From Jiella pelagia (GTDB lineage: Bacteria; Pseudomonadota; Alphaproteobacteria; Rhizobiales; Rhizobiaceae), in assembly GCF_026898155.1 (NCBI RefSeq), contig NZ_CP114029.1, positions 1,867,501 through 1,931,500 of the forward strand: a stretch of DNA of 64,000 bases. Direction: 5' to 3'. The notes below the pieces were generated by a model. It had not been told where the DNA came from. It ran no database searches and saw only the letters and a program-made list of their open reading frames with translations. Numbering within the stretch: position 1 is the first letter of the stretch; each line of letters begins with the position of its first letter. The position numbers were made by a program, and so were the translations under genes. This document shows, piece after piece, positions 52,041 through 63,392 of the stretch.

Positions 52041-52586
52041 TCAGTCGAAGCTCTCGTTCGGATAGACGCCCCAGATGTCTTCCTGGCGCACGAAGCCTCC
52101 GCGTGCCGAAGCCTCGATCTCGCACCAGCCGGTGCCGCATTCCTTCACCCTGGAGACGACGCCGGGCTCCAGACGCGCCACCAGCGGCGCGTCGAGTGCG
52201 GGGCTGGCGTGGACGTCGATCATCGTCGCCTTGCCCTTCAGCCAGGGCGCGGCGATCGAGGTGCGGTCGCCGGACAGGAGCGAGTGGTACACCCAGCCCT
52301 CCGAGCCCTCGGAATCGCGAATGCGCCGCCACAGGCCGAATTCCTGAATGATCTCCACCGGCAGGCCGGGGCGCAGATAGAGCCAGGTCACCGGATAGTC
52401 GCGGCCGGGGCCGATGCGGGCATTGACCCGGGCGGACTTGAGGCTGACATAACGCGGCAGCGGCAGGTTCGAGACCGGGCCGACTTCCAGCGAGACCGCC
52501 GGGACCGGTGCCGCCACCATCGCGAGGAGAAGGCTTGCCAGCGACAGCGACAGGCGGGTCGAAAGGCGGAACGCGGCGAACGGCAT
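52041..52586 (-). CDS. Exported SH3-like domain protein
   Basis: The 181-residue protein has a signal peptide (LSLSLASLLLAMVAAPVPAV) and two bacterial SH3-type repeats: RYVSLKSARVNARIGPGRDY, then KATMIDVHASPALDAPLVAR. The second ends in GWCEIEASARGGFVRQEDIW. Such proteins are periplasmic and are thought to bind cell wall or other proteins. It lies upstream of adenosine kinase on the same strand, 107 bases away, and divergent from the dehydrogenase at 52780. Confidence 0.82.
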   Translation of the reverse strand: MPFAAFRLSTRLSLSLASLLLAMVAAPVPAVSLEVGPVSNLPLPRYVSLKSARVNARIGPGRDYPVTWLYLRPGLPVEIIQEFGLWRRIRDSEGSEGWVYHSLLSGDRTSIAAPWLKGKATMIDVHASPALDAPLVARLEPGVVSRVKECGTGWCEIEASARGGFVRQEDIWGVYPNESFD

Positions 52587-52779
52587 GACGGCAACTCCAT
52601 GGCGTGGCCGAAACGACGAAGTCGTCGCGGCCGTCGGTCATCAGTGGCCGGCGATCAGCTGGCGCGGCCGGTCGCGAACTTTTTTTCGCGCCGCCCGGCT
52701 GCTAGTGATGGTCACCGGCTTTGCTGCGGATCATCTGCGGTTTGAGTTAACAAGGTCTTAGAAGCGTGGGAGCGGGCGA

Positions 52780-53786
52780 GTGACGGACGAGCGCAGAAGG
52801 CCACTCGTGATCCTCACGCGCAAATTGCCGGAGGCGGTCGAAAGCCGCATGTGCGAGGCTCTTCGACATGCGGCTGAACGAGACCGACCGGCCGATGACC
52901 CAGCCCGAGTCTCGTCGCCGCCGTGCGCGAGGCCGACGTTTTGGTGCCGACGGTGACGGACCGGATCGACCGCGCGGTGATCGAGCAGGCGGGCGAAAGG
53001 CTGAAGCTGATCGCCAATTACGGCAACGGCGTCGACAATATCGACGTCGAGGCCGCGATTGCCCGCAGTCTCTTTGTCACCAACACGCCGAACGTCCTCA
53101 ACGAGGACACCGCCGACATGACCATGGCGCTGATCCTCGCCGTTCCCCGGCGGCTGGTCGAGGGCGGCACCCGGCTCGTGGCCGGTGGCCGCTGGCCCGG
53201 CTGGTCGCCAACCTGGATGCTCGGCCGCAGGATCTGGGGCAAGAAGCTCGGCATCGTCGGCATGGGCCGCATCGGCACCGCGGTGGCGAGGCGCGCCAAA
53301 GCGTTCGGCCTCGAAATCCACTATCACAACCGCCGAAGGGTCAGCCCCAAGACGGAGGACGAGCTTGGCGCGACCTATTGGGAGAGCCTCGACCAGATGC
53401 TCGCCCGCATGGACATCGTCTCGGTGAACTGCCCCTACACGCCGGCGACCTATCACCTTTTGTCGGCGCGGCGCCTGGCGCTCGTCCAGCCGCACGCCTT
53501 CATCGTCAACACCGCCCGCGGCGAGGTCATCGACGAGCGGGCCCTCGTCGCCGCCATCGAGGCGGAGAAGATCGCCGGCGCCGGCCTCGACGTCTTCGAG
53601 GAGGAGCCGGCGGTGTCGAAGAAGCTGTTGCGGCTCGCCGAGGAAAACCGCGTCGTCCTCCTGCCGCACATGGGCTCGGCGACGCTGGAAGGGCGCATCG
53701 AGATGGGCGAGAAGGTGATCATCAACATCCGCACGCTGATGGACGGCCACCGCCCACCCGACCGGATCCTGCCGGGGCGGAGCTAG
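52780..53786 (+). CDS. D-2-hydroxyacid dehydrogenase (glyoxylate reductase-like), two artefactual frame breaks
   Basis: This enzyme class reduces glyoxylate, hydroxypyruvate or related 2-oxoacids with NAD(P)H. The corrected protein has 334 residues from the GTG at 52780 (MTDERRRPLVILTRKLPEAV), preceded by GGGAG. The NAD domain has KLGIVGMGRIGTAVARRAKA, and catalytic residues are in NTARGEVIDERAL (Arg), GLDVFEEEP (Glu) and LPHMGSAT (His). Two frame breaks lie 52 bases apart: 52855-52861 (GAGGCTC) and 52907-52913 (GAGTCTC). With both restored to GAGCTC the N-terminus reads MCELFDMRLNETDRPMTQPE and continues LVAAVREADVLVPT. This is the only site with a T insertion. Confidence 0.92.
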
Positions 53787-53831
53787 GCCCGCCTCATCCG
53801 GCCGGGGCGCGCAGCGGGAGCGAAGGACGGA

Positions 53832-54629
53832 TCAATCCGGATCGATTTCCATCTGCGTCGCGGCGAGGATGGCGCCGGGGCTGCCGTCCGGGCGAACGGC
53901 CTGGAGGAGAACGGCGCAGCCATAGGTCTCCTCGCCGTCGGGCATGACGGAGGACACCGGCATGTCGACCTGCATGCCCTCCTCGCCGACCATGCCCATC
54001 AGCTGCCAGCCGCGCACCGGATGGGTGGTGACGAGCGTCTCGCCGGCATTCTCGCCGCGATCGACCTTCACCTCGGCGCCGTCGGCGAAGTTGACCAGCA
54101 CGAGCATCGGCTTGCGCTCGCCGGGTTCGACCTTAATGCCGCCGGCGCTGATGTGGATGCTGTCGCCGACACGGCGGATCGTCACCTTCACCGGGGACGC
54201 GGCTGCCGGCAGGCGGCTCTTCTTCATCAGCCGCTCGATCTTCCTGCCATGGGAGCCGACGATGTCGTGGAGCCCGTTGATGACGAGCTGCGGCGTGTAG
54301 ATCATCTTGTTGGCGAAGGCTTTGGCGTAAGCGCGCTGGCGCTCGCTGTTGTGGTCCGAGCCGAAGGTGTCGCGCCAGCCGATATAATCCCAGTAGTCGA
54401 CGTGATAGGAGAGCGCCAGAACGTGTGGCTGGTCGGCGAACTCGGTCAGGAGCTTGTCCGCCGGGGGACAGGACGAGCATCCCTGGCTGGTGAAGAGCTC
54501 GAGCACATGGGTGATCTGGCTCTTGACCCGCTCGCCGCCGAGCACCTGCACCGGCAGGGCAACGATCGCGAGACAGAAGACGCCTTGAAGCATGCGGCGA
54601 GAGAGCGGGCGGGTCGACAACGCCCGCAT
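53832..54629 (-). CDS. DUF1223 family thioredoxin-like protein
   Basis: The 265-residue protein begins with a signal- or anchor-like segment (MLQGVFCLAIVALPVQVLGG) and has the DUF1223 hallmark VLELFTSQGCSSCPPADKLL, a CXXC thioredoxin-like motif. LSYHVDYWDYIGWRDTFGS and QRAYAKAFANKMIYTPQLVI follow, also typical. It is probably an exported disulfide or redox protein. The start at 54629 was chosen over upstream positions, which are arginine-rich. It contains one of the three intact GAGCTC sites (54495-54500). It is convergent with the dehydrogenase at 52780. Confidence 0.85.
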   Translation of the reverse strand: MRALSTRPLSRRMLQGVFCLAIVALPVQVLGGERVKSQITHVLELFTSQGCSSCPPADKLLTEFADQPHVLALSYHVDYWDYIGWRDTFGSDHNSERQRAYAKAFANKMIYTPQLVINGLHDIVGSHGRKIERLMKKSRLPAAASPVKVTIRRVGDSIHISAGGIKVEPGERKPMLVLVNFADGAEVKVDRGENAGETLVTTHPVRGWQLMGMVGEEGMQVDMPVSSVMPDGEETYGCAVLLQAVRPDGSPGAILAATQMEIDPD

Positions 54630-54930
54630 CAGACCCGGTCCACCCGAATTGCCGCGGAAGCCCTGCAAGCGAGCCTCCGGCCGACGAGCGGGCTCGCAGA
54701 CGTGCCTGCTTGCGAGGGACGGCGAGGTCGTCCCTCCCCGTTCGGCTGGCTGGTTTCTGCGGCTTGTCTGGATTGCATGATGTGCTGCCCTTTTTGCGCC
54801 GGACCCTAAGGGATCGGCCATGACACGGGCTAGTCAATTGCGGGTGAAAGGTGCGTTTGCGGACCGGCGAAGGGAGCCGCCCCCCACCACGCCTGCTGGG
54901 ACGACCGACCGTCAGACGCCCCACGGCAAA

Positions 54931-54958
54931 GGGCCGGGCGACGATCGCCGCCCGGCCC
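54931..54958 (-). terminator. Terminator-like hairpin after acnA
   Basis: GGGCCGGGCG (54931-54940) and CGCCCGGCCC (54949-54958) form a perfect 10-bp stem around an 8-base loop. On the minus strand TTTGCC follows. It lies 18 bases after the acnA stop. The short T tract makes it an ordinary rather than strong terminator. Confidence 0.65.
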
Positions 54959-54976
54959 TTCCAATGCGTGGCGGTC

Positions 54977-57738
<2,762 letters not shown>

Positions 57739-58071
57739 GAGGCTCACATTCCTTCTCGAACCGATGAAATAGTCCGAAGGGCGAACGGCCTTCATGCGCC
57801 GCGGATCAGCGCGCTCGAAGATGCGGGTACGACCATTTCCGCTGTCCGCCCTGACGCCCGTCGGTGCCGTGCGGGCGCCATGAGATCGGCGCTTGATGAT
57901 TCCACGCCGGTCGCTGGAGTGGGTTGAGCGGGTTATAGGCAAGTTTGTAACGGCTATAAAGGCCCGGCTGGAACAAAGGCGACAAAATATGACGCAGTGC
58001 ATGCACGACGGCATGCCAGCAGGCAGGACCAAGGCCATGAAAGCCAAGCCCTTGATGCAAAAGGCGCCGGC
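57739..58071. promoter_or_regulatory. Divergent region between acnA and ccmA
   Basis: No gene is visible. The region holds the promoters of acnA (minus) and ccmA (plus). AT-rich hexamers (TATAAC and TATAAA types) lie between 57925 and 57965, but no -35/-10 pair is convincing on either strand. Confidence 0.4.
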
Positions 58072-58851
58072 GTGAATCCGGCGAAGATCGTCCTGCAAGG
58101 CCTCGTCGTCGGCAGGGGCGCCGCCGCCGTGGCAGGGCCCTTCGACGCGGTGATTGCCGCCGGCGAGGCGCTGGTCGTCACCGGGCCGAACGGCGCCGGA
58201 AAATCCACCCTCCTGCGGACGCTTGCCGGCCTGTTGCCGCCGCTCGCCGGCGCGATTCGCCTCGAGGGGCTGGCGGGCGTCGATGGCGAGCCGGCCGAGC
58301 GCCTCGCCGACGTCGCCCATTATGTCGGCCACCGCCACGGGATGAAGAGCCAGATCAGCGTCGGCGACAATCTGTCATTTTGGGGACGGTATCTGGGAGG
58401 CGCCGCGACGGGACGAAGCGAGCGCTCCCGGCAGAACGCCGAGCGCGACCGGAACACCCCTGCCCTGTCTGGTTCCGCTGCCCTCTCCCCATCCGAAGCG
58501 CTTGCCGCCGTCGGCCTGCCGGGCATCGATTCGATCCCTTTCGGCTATCTCTCGGCCGGCCAGCAGCGCCGGGCGAGCCTTGCCCGCCTGATCGTCGCTC
58601 ATCGCCCGGTCTGGATCCTCGACGAGCCGACCTCCGCCCTCGACACCGCCTCGCAAACCCGCTTCGCCGATCTCGTCGCCGGCCATCTCGGCTCCGGCGG
58701 CATCGCCATCGCCGCAACCCACCATCCGCTCGGCCTCGAAGGGGCGAAGACCTTGCACATCGACGCGCGCGACCCGCGATCGGCCGGTCCCGGCACGCCC
58801 GATGCGCCTCTCGACGAAGCCGACCTCGCGAGCGCCGAGGGCTGGCTGTGA
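58072..58851 (+). CDS. ccmA: Cytochrome c biogenesis ATP-binding protein
   Basis: CcmA is the ATPase of the CcmABCD complex that loads haem onto CcmE. The 259-residue protein has [20 protein letters not shown], the signature [19 protein letters not shown] and [11 protein letters not shown]. It is 40-50 residues longer than typical members, because of an insertion at about 115-150 ([19 protein letters not shown]). The start at the GTG at 58072 was chosen to match the domain. Its stop overlaps the ccmB start (GTGA). Confidence 0.92.
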   Translation: MNPAKIVLQGLVVGRGAAAVAGPFDAVIAAGEALVVTGPNGAGKSTLLRTLAGLLPPLAGAIRLEGLAGVDGEPAERLADVAHYVGHRHGMKSQISVGDNLSFWGRYLGGAATGRSERSRQNAERDRNTPALSGSAALSPSEALAAVGLPGIDSIPFGYLSAGQQRRASLARLIVAHRPVWILDEPTSALDTASQTRFADLVAGHLGSGGIAIAATHHPLGLEGAKTLHIDARDPRSAGPGTPDAPLDEADLASAEGWL

Positions 58852-59507
58852 TCGCGCTCTTCCTGCGCGACATGCGCCTCGCCTTTGCCGGCGGCGGCGG
58901 GGCGACCACCGGCGTCATCTTCTTCCTGGCGGTGATCGCGACGATTCCCTTCGGCGTCGGCCCGGACCTCAACCTTCTCTCGCGCATCGGCCCGGCGATC
59001 CTGTGGATCGGCGCGCTTCTGTCGACGCTCCTGACCCTCGACCGGCTGTTCCAGGCCGACCGCGACGACGGCACCCTCGACCTCCTGATCGCCGGCCCGC
59101 TGCCGATGCCCCTTGTCGTCCTTTCAAAATGCCTCGCGCTCTGGACCGCCTCGTCGCTGCCGCTGGTGCTGGCGTCGCCCGTCCTCGGCCTGTTCCTGGC
59201 GCTTCAGCCCGCCGCCCTCCTCGCGGTGATGGCCACCCTCTTCGTCGGCACCCCCGCCATCGTCTGCATCGGCGCCGTCGGCGCGGCGGTCGCCGTGGCG
59301 CTCCCGCGCGGCGGCCTCTTGGTCTCCGTGCTGGTTCTGCCCCTGGCGATCCCCGTCCTGATCTTCGGCGTCTCGGCCACCTATGCGGCCGTCAACGAGC
59401 CCGACCCGTTCTGGCCGCCGTTCATGATCCTGTGTGCGCTGACGCTGTTCTTCGGGGCGCTGGGGCCGGTGGCGGCGGGAGCGGCTTTGCGGGGGGGTGG
59501 GGATTGA
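58848..59507 (+). CDS. ccmB: Cytochrome c biogenesis membrane protein
   Basis: CcmB is the membrane partner of CcmA in haem delivery to CcmE. The 219-residue protein has about six membrane segments and typical motifs: FLRDMRLAFAGGGGATTGVI, GPAILWIGALLSTLLTLDRL and QADRDDGTLDLLIAGPLPMP. Translation starts at a GTG overlapping the ccmA stop by four bases. In related genomes ccmC follows directly; here a histidine kinase, a GGDEF protein and an acetyltransferase come first, and ccmC starts at 63393. Confidence 0.93.
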   Translation: MIALFLRDMRLAFAGGGGATTGVIFFLAVIATIPFGVGPDLNLLSRIGPAILWIGALLSTLLTLDRLFQADRDDGTLDLLIAGPLPMPLVVLSKCLALWTASSLPLVLASPVLGLFLALQPAALLAVMATLFVGTPAIVCIGAVGAAVAVALPRGGLLVSVLVLPLAIPVLIFGVSATYAAVNEPDPFWPPFMILCALTLFFGALGPVAAGAALRGGGD

Positions 59508-59592
59508 GGGCGGAGCGTTGATTCATTCTGGCTGCCGTTAATCGGCTGAGAACGAAGAACAGAATGACCGTTGGAAAACAGCTCTGACGGCG

Positions 59593-60996
59593 CTACCGAG
59601 ACGGACGGCGCAACAAGCAGCCATCGGAGCATCTGAGACGCCAAACCAATCCTTCGGGCGCGTATTTCACGTCCACCGAAGCGTCGAGAGCGTGCTTCGT
59701 CATTTTCTCGATGACGATTGAACCAAAGCCGGTGTGCGCAGGCTCCTTTACTGGAGGACCGTCTTTTTCGATCCAGGAAATAACAAATTCCTGTTGACCC
59801 AGCAGATCGGTTTCAAGCCGCCAATCGATGCTGACGTCACCTTTTTCGTTGGAAAGCGATCCGTACTTGCCGGCATTGGTCGAAAGTTCATGAATGGCCA
59901 TCCCCAGCGCTTGGGCGGCATCGGCCTTGATTCGCACTTGCGGTCCCGCGATCCAGATGCGGCGGCCAATGGCGTCCTTCAGGTGGGCCAACTGCGAACG
60001 GACGAGAGCCTCGACGTCGACCCCAGTCCATTTGTTGTGAACGAGCATGTCCTGCGCGGCGGAAAGCGCATGGATTCTCGCGTTGAACCGCTCCAGGAAG
60101 CCTTCCGACTGGCTTTGCATGGTCTGGCGCGCGACGGCCTGGACCAATGACAGCATATTCTTGAACCGATGGTTGACCTCTTGCATGAGCAGATTGCCAT
60201 GCTCTTGTGCCTCCATGCGCTCGGTTATGTCGTAGTTTACTCCGATCATTCGGGTCGGCTCGCCGTCGATCTCCTCGACGACGCGTCCTTTTCCCGCAAC
60301 GATCCTGGCCTCGCCATCGCTTCGCAGAACGCGGAAAACCTCGTCGAAATTCGTCCGGGCGGCGATCGACTCGGCGAAGCGCTCGCGCAGCCAATCCGCA
60401 TCATCAGGATGAACGTGCTCGAAAAAAAGTTGGTCTGAAGCCGGTTGCGCTTGTTCAAGTCCGAGCAGGTTGTAAAGCCCCGCCGACCACACTGATCGTC
60501 TCTTCCTCAGGTCGAGGTCCCAGGCGCCGATGTCGGCCACCTCATAAGCAAGTTGCAGGCGCGCTTCGCTCTGCCGCAGCTTCGCTTTGGTTTCCAACTC
60601 TTTTTGACGCAGGTCGGTGATGTCGACATTAAGTCCGCGCATGCGACGAACGGATCCGTCATTCGACCGCTCGATCAAGCCCCGATCGTGAACTGTCCTG
60701 ACCTCGCCGTTGGGCCGGACAATTCGAAACTCGTGCTCGTAGGTCTCGCCTTCTGCCATGAACGCCGATGTCTCGGCCTCGACACGCATGCGATCCTCCG
60801 GGTGCACCATTTCGGTGAAGCCCTGCTCCGCGATGGGCGCCTGATCGACACCGTAGATGGCCATGAGTTCCGGGGACCAGACGACGCGATCTTCTGCGAC
60901 AACCCATTCATAGGTGCCGATCCCTTTGAAACCGCTTAGGGTTTGACAGAAAGCTATTGTCCTTGGGTCAAGACGAGTATCGCGATCTTCGGACAT
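59593..60996 (-). CDS. HWE/HisKA_2-type sensor histidine kinase with two PAS domains
   Basis: The 467-residue soluble protein has two PAS folds (about 20-130 and 145-260): GIGTYEWVVAEDRVVWSPEL, MRGLNVDITDLRQKELETKA, then VADIGAWDLDLRKRRSVWSA and TRMIGVNYDITERMEAQEHG. The histidine motif LLMQEVNHRFKNMLSLVQAV places it in the HWE/HisKA_2 class, in which alphaproteobacterial general stress kinases are common. The ATPase domain includes AIHELSTNAGKYGSLSNEKG. No transmembrane segment or response regulator is adjacent. It sits on the opposite strand inside the ccm cluster. Confidence 0.88.
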   Translation of the reverse strand: MSEDRDTRLDPRTIAFCQTLSGFKGIGTYEWVVAEDRVVWSPELMAIYGVDQAPIAEQGFTEMVHPEDRMRVEAETSAFMAEGETYEHEFRIVRPNGEVRTVHDRGLIERSNDGSVRRMRGLNVDITDLRQKELETKAKLRQSEARLQLAYEVADIGAWDLDLRKRRSVWSAGLYNLLGLEQAQPASDQLFFEHVHPDDADWLRERFAESIAARTNFDEVFRVLRSDGEARIVAGKGRVVEEIDGEPTRMIGVNYDITERMEAQEHGNLLMQEVNHRFKNMLSLVQAVARQTMQSQSEGFLERFNARIHALSAAQDMLVHNKWTGVDVEALVRSQLAHLKDAIGRRIWIAGPQVRIKADAAQALGMAIHELSTNAGKYGSLSNEKGDVSIDWRLETDLLGQQEFVISWIEKDGPPVKEPAHTGFGSIVIEKMTKHALDASVDVKYAPEGLVWRLRCSDGCLLRRPSR

Positions 60997-61588
60997 GCGA
61001 AACCTCTCGGCTGGAAGTGGTGATTTCACACCAATGGACCGTACGGTGCAACGCCTGAGCCGAGAACGCCATCCTCTTGGATCGAAAGGAAAGCGCAACC
61101 TCGTCCGTAAGGAAGAAAACTGAAACAAGATTGTCAACTCCGTTGCGATCACCGCTTCGCCTGATGCGCCGGCACACTGGCCGACAGCACCGCCGCGATC
61201 CGCGACGCAATGACAGCATCCCAACAACGGGTCCTCATCCGGCCTTGAGCGGAGGTCCATTTCTACTCGGCGGTCGTGGATGCCAACGTTCCGAAACGAA
61301 TGGTTCTTTCAGCGCTGAGGAATGGATCCGGGTCAGTCACGGGATGACGAATGGCGCGCCGAAGGCAGCCAGGCATGCAGCGCCGAGATCGTGGTGTCGT
61401 GACCGGAACCGTGTCGGTGCGCGTCGAGCCCCCATGACCGACTGGAACGTCGACCTCCCTGCACTTTGCCGCGGAGCCCTTGCGTCCTGCTGTTCAGCTC
61501 CGCGCGCGCTGGAGACCTTGTCACTGCGCCGACATCGGCCTGTCCGCCCGGTCATTCCACCGGGTTGGCCGGCGAACCGCCTCCTGCC
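60997..61588. other. Gap inside the split ccm cluster, containing a palindromic repeat
   Basis: Apart from the repeat at 61232-61350, no gene, terminator or promoter stands out. It separates the minus-strand histidine kinase from the downstream end of the minus-strand GGDEF gene. Confidence 0.45.
61232..61350. repeat. Degenerate palindromic repeat, related to the element at 14772
   Basis: The left arm (61232-61262) reads TCCTCATCCGGCCTTGAGCG and continues GAGGTCCATTT, closely matching the left arm of the element near 14772. The right arm (61321-61350) ends CACGGGATGACGA like the other copy. It lies within the segment that splits the ccm genes. Confidence 0.6.
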
Positions 61589-62614
61589 TCACCCCCACAC
61601 CACCCGGTTCCGTCCCGCGAGCTTCGCCGCATAGAGCCGCTTGTCGGCCGCGCCGAGCAGGGCCTGGAGGTCGGCCCCGTCACGCGGAAACGACGCGACG
61701 CCGATGCTCGTGGTGAAGGACAGGGTCGCGCCGGCTTCATCGAAGATCGACGCCTCGATGAGGCGCCGCAGCGTCTCCGCCACCTGCCGCGCACGCGCCG
61801 GTGATGCATTCGAGAGGAGAATGCAGAACTCCTCGCCGCCGTAGCGAAAGACGCCGTCGTCGGGCCTGATGTTGTCGTTCAGCAGCGAGGAGACGGCCCG
61901 CAACGCGTTGTCGCCGGCCTCGTGTCCGTAGGTATCGTTGATCGTCTTGAAGAAATCGATGTCGAGAAGAAGAAGGGCGAGCGGCGTTCCGTCGCGCTCG
62001 TGCCGGGCCGTCGCCTGCTGAAAGCGGAGCTTGAGGTGGGCGCGGTTCCCGAGCCCCGTCAAGGGATCGGTGTGGGCCTGGCGCTTCAGCGCCCTTTCGG
62101 CGCGCGAGCGCGAGGTCTCGTAGACGAAGGAGAAGCCGAAGATGCACAGCGCGACCCCGGCGACATTGAGGAGCGCCCGCGGATTGCCGTTCAGCGAACT
62201 CTCCGAAAAGCGCGTGTAATAGATGACAAGGGCGGTCACCAGGAAGACCGCGGTGACGCCGCCGCCAAGGGCCCGGCCGAGCAGCATGTGCGACAGGATG
62301 GGGATCAGGAGGACCCAGGCGAAGACGGAAGGCGAGGACTGCGGCGTCGCAAGGATCAGCATCATCGTCGTGTTGAACAGGACGAGATAGACGAAGGACC
62401 ACCGAATGAGTTGGGTCGTCCCTCGGATCACGGGAACGAGGCACAGCGCGAACAGCCCCATGGCGATCTCGCCGGCCATCGCCGTATAGTTGGCGTTGTT
62501 GTAGTTCAGGACCGCAAAGCCCGCGCCGAAGGCGGTCGTGAAGATCAACAGGACGATGAGGACGGCACGGCGGAACGCGTCACCATCGTCGTATCTGCCC
62601 GTCTTCTCCGTCAC
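61589..62614 (-). CDS. Membrane-bound diguanylate cyclase (GGDEF protein)
   Basis: The protein has about 341 residues from a GTG at 62614; a GTG at 62650 is also possible. Residues 1-180 contain five or six membrane segments (VLIVLLIFTTAFGAGFAVLN, MGLFALCLVPVI, WVLLIPILSHMLLG). The C-terminal GGDEF domain has DPLTGLGNRAHLKLRF, LLLLDIDFFKTINDTYGHEA and the active-site signature YGGEEF. The motif is intact, so it should make cyclic di-GMP. There is no clear RXXD inhibitory site. It is on the minus strand and separates ccmB from ccmC. Confidence 0.9.
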   Translation of the reverse strand: MTEKTGRYDDGDAFRRAVLIVLLIFTTAFGAGFAVLNYNNANYTAMAGEIAMGLFALCLVPVIRGTTQLIRWSFVYLVLFNTTMMLILATPQSSPSVFAWVLLIPILSHMLLGRALGGGVTAVFLVTALVIYYTRFSESSLNGNPRALLNVAGVALCIFGFSFVYETSRSRAERALKRQAHTDPLTGLGNRAHLKLRFQQATARHERDGTPLALLLLDIDFFKTINDTYGHEAGDNALRAVSSLLNDNIRPDDGVFRYGGEEFCILLSNASPARARQVAETLRRLIEASIFDEAGATLSFTTSIGVASFPRDGADLQALLGAADKRLYAAKLAGRNRVVWG

Positions 62615-62858
62615 CGTTCGATGCTCACACTTCACATTCGGTCGCTGCACTTACAGGAGAAAACCGCGATTGTTCCGGCGGCAACGTGACGAGCCCCCCA
62701 GGCGTGGCGTGCGTTGCCGGTTCCTGCCGTCATCGGGCCCGACCTGCGCCGGTATTAGAACACAAGTGTGAATCCCGTTTTAACCCCGCTTTTCGGCCTT
62801 GCCCGGCGGCGGGCCGGGCGGCAGAGGTTGGGTTCCGTCCTTCAAGCCATGCGAGTTG

Positions 62859-63335
62859 CCCGTGCCGTCCAGCCCCTCACCCACCAGCCTGCCGAGCCGC
62901 AGCATCCCTGCCGGCTACGATTTCGCGGAGGAAACGCCCGTGATCGAGGACTACCGGCGCCTGCGCGCGGTTTCCGGCCTTTCGCCCAAGAGTCTGGAAG
63001 CCGCCCGGATCGCCCTCCCGAACACGCTCCATGCCGTCGTCGTGCGGCATGAGGGCCGGGCGATCGGCATGGGCCGCGTCGTCGGCGACGGCGGCTGCCA
63101 CATGCAGATCGTCGACATGGCGGTCGAGCCCGAGCACCAGGGCAAGGGCCTCGGCAAGGCGATCTTCGCGGCGCTCGTCGACTGGTTGAACCGGACAGTG
63201 CCCGACACCGCCTATGTCAGCCTGATCGCTGACGGCGATGCGAAGCATCTCTATGCCAAGTTCGGCTTCGAGGAGGTGATGCCGGCCTCGATCGGCATGG
63301 CGCGGTTTTTTCGCGGCGACCCCGCGAAAAGGTGA
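62859..63335 (+). CDS. GNAT-family N-acetyltransferase
   Basis: The 158-residue protein has the GNAT core: IVDMAVEPEHQGKGLGKAIF, with the acetyl-CoA loop QGKGLG, and VSLIADGDAKHLYAKFGFEE. The start is set at the GTG at 62859 so that the conserved N-terminal PAGYDFAEETPVIEDYRRLR is included; a GTG at 62940 has a better ribosome site (GGAGG) but would cut it. The substrate is unknown. It lies upstream of ccmC with 57 bases between, in the segment that splits the ccm genes. Confidence 0.85.
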   Translation, partial: PVPSSPSPTSLPSRSIPAGYDFAEETPVIEDYRRLRAVSGLSPKSLEAARIALPNTLHAVVVRHEGRAIGMGRVVGDGGCHMQIVDMAVEPEHQGKGLGKAIFAALVDWLNRTVPDTAYVSLIADGDAKHLYAKFGFEEVMPASIGMARFFRGDPAKR

Positions 63336-63392
63336 CCCGATCGGGACATCATCCGTTTGCGGCCAGGCTGAAGAGGCTCTAAACTCAACGCC

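Noticed and set aside
17747..54500. Complete loss of GAGCTC from the window
   Set aside because: Three intact sites remain at 17747, 19132 and 54495, all in intact genes, so disruption is frequent but not total.
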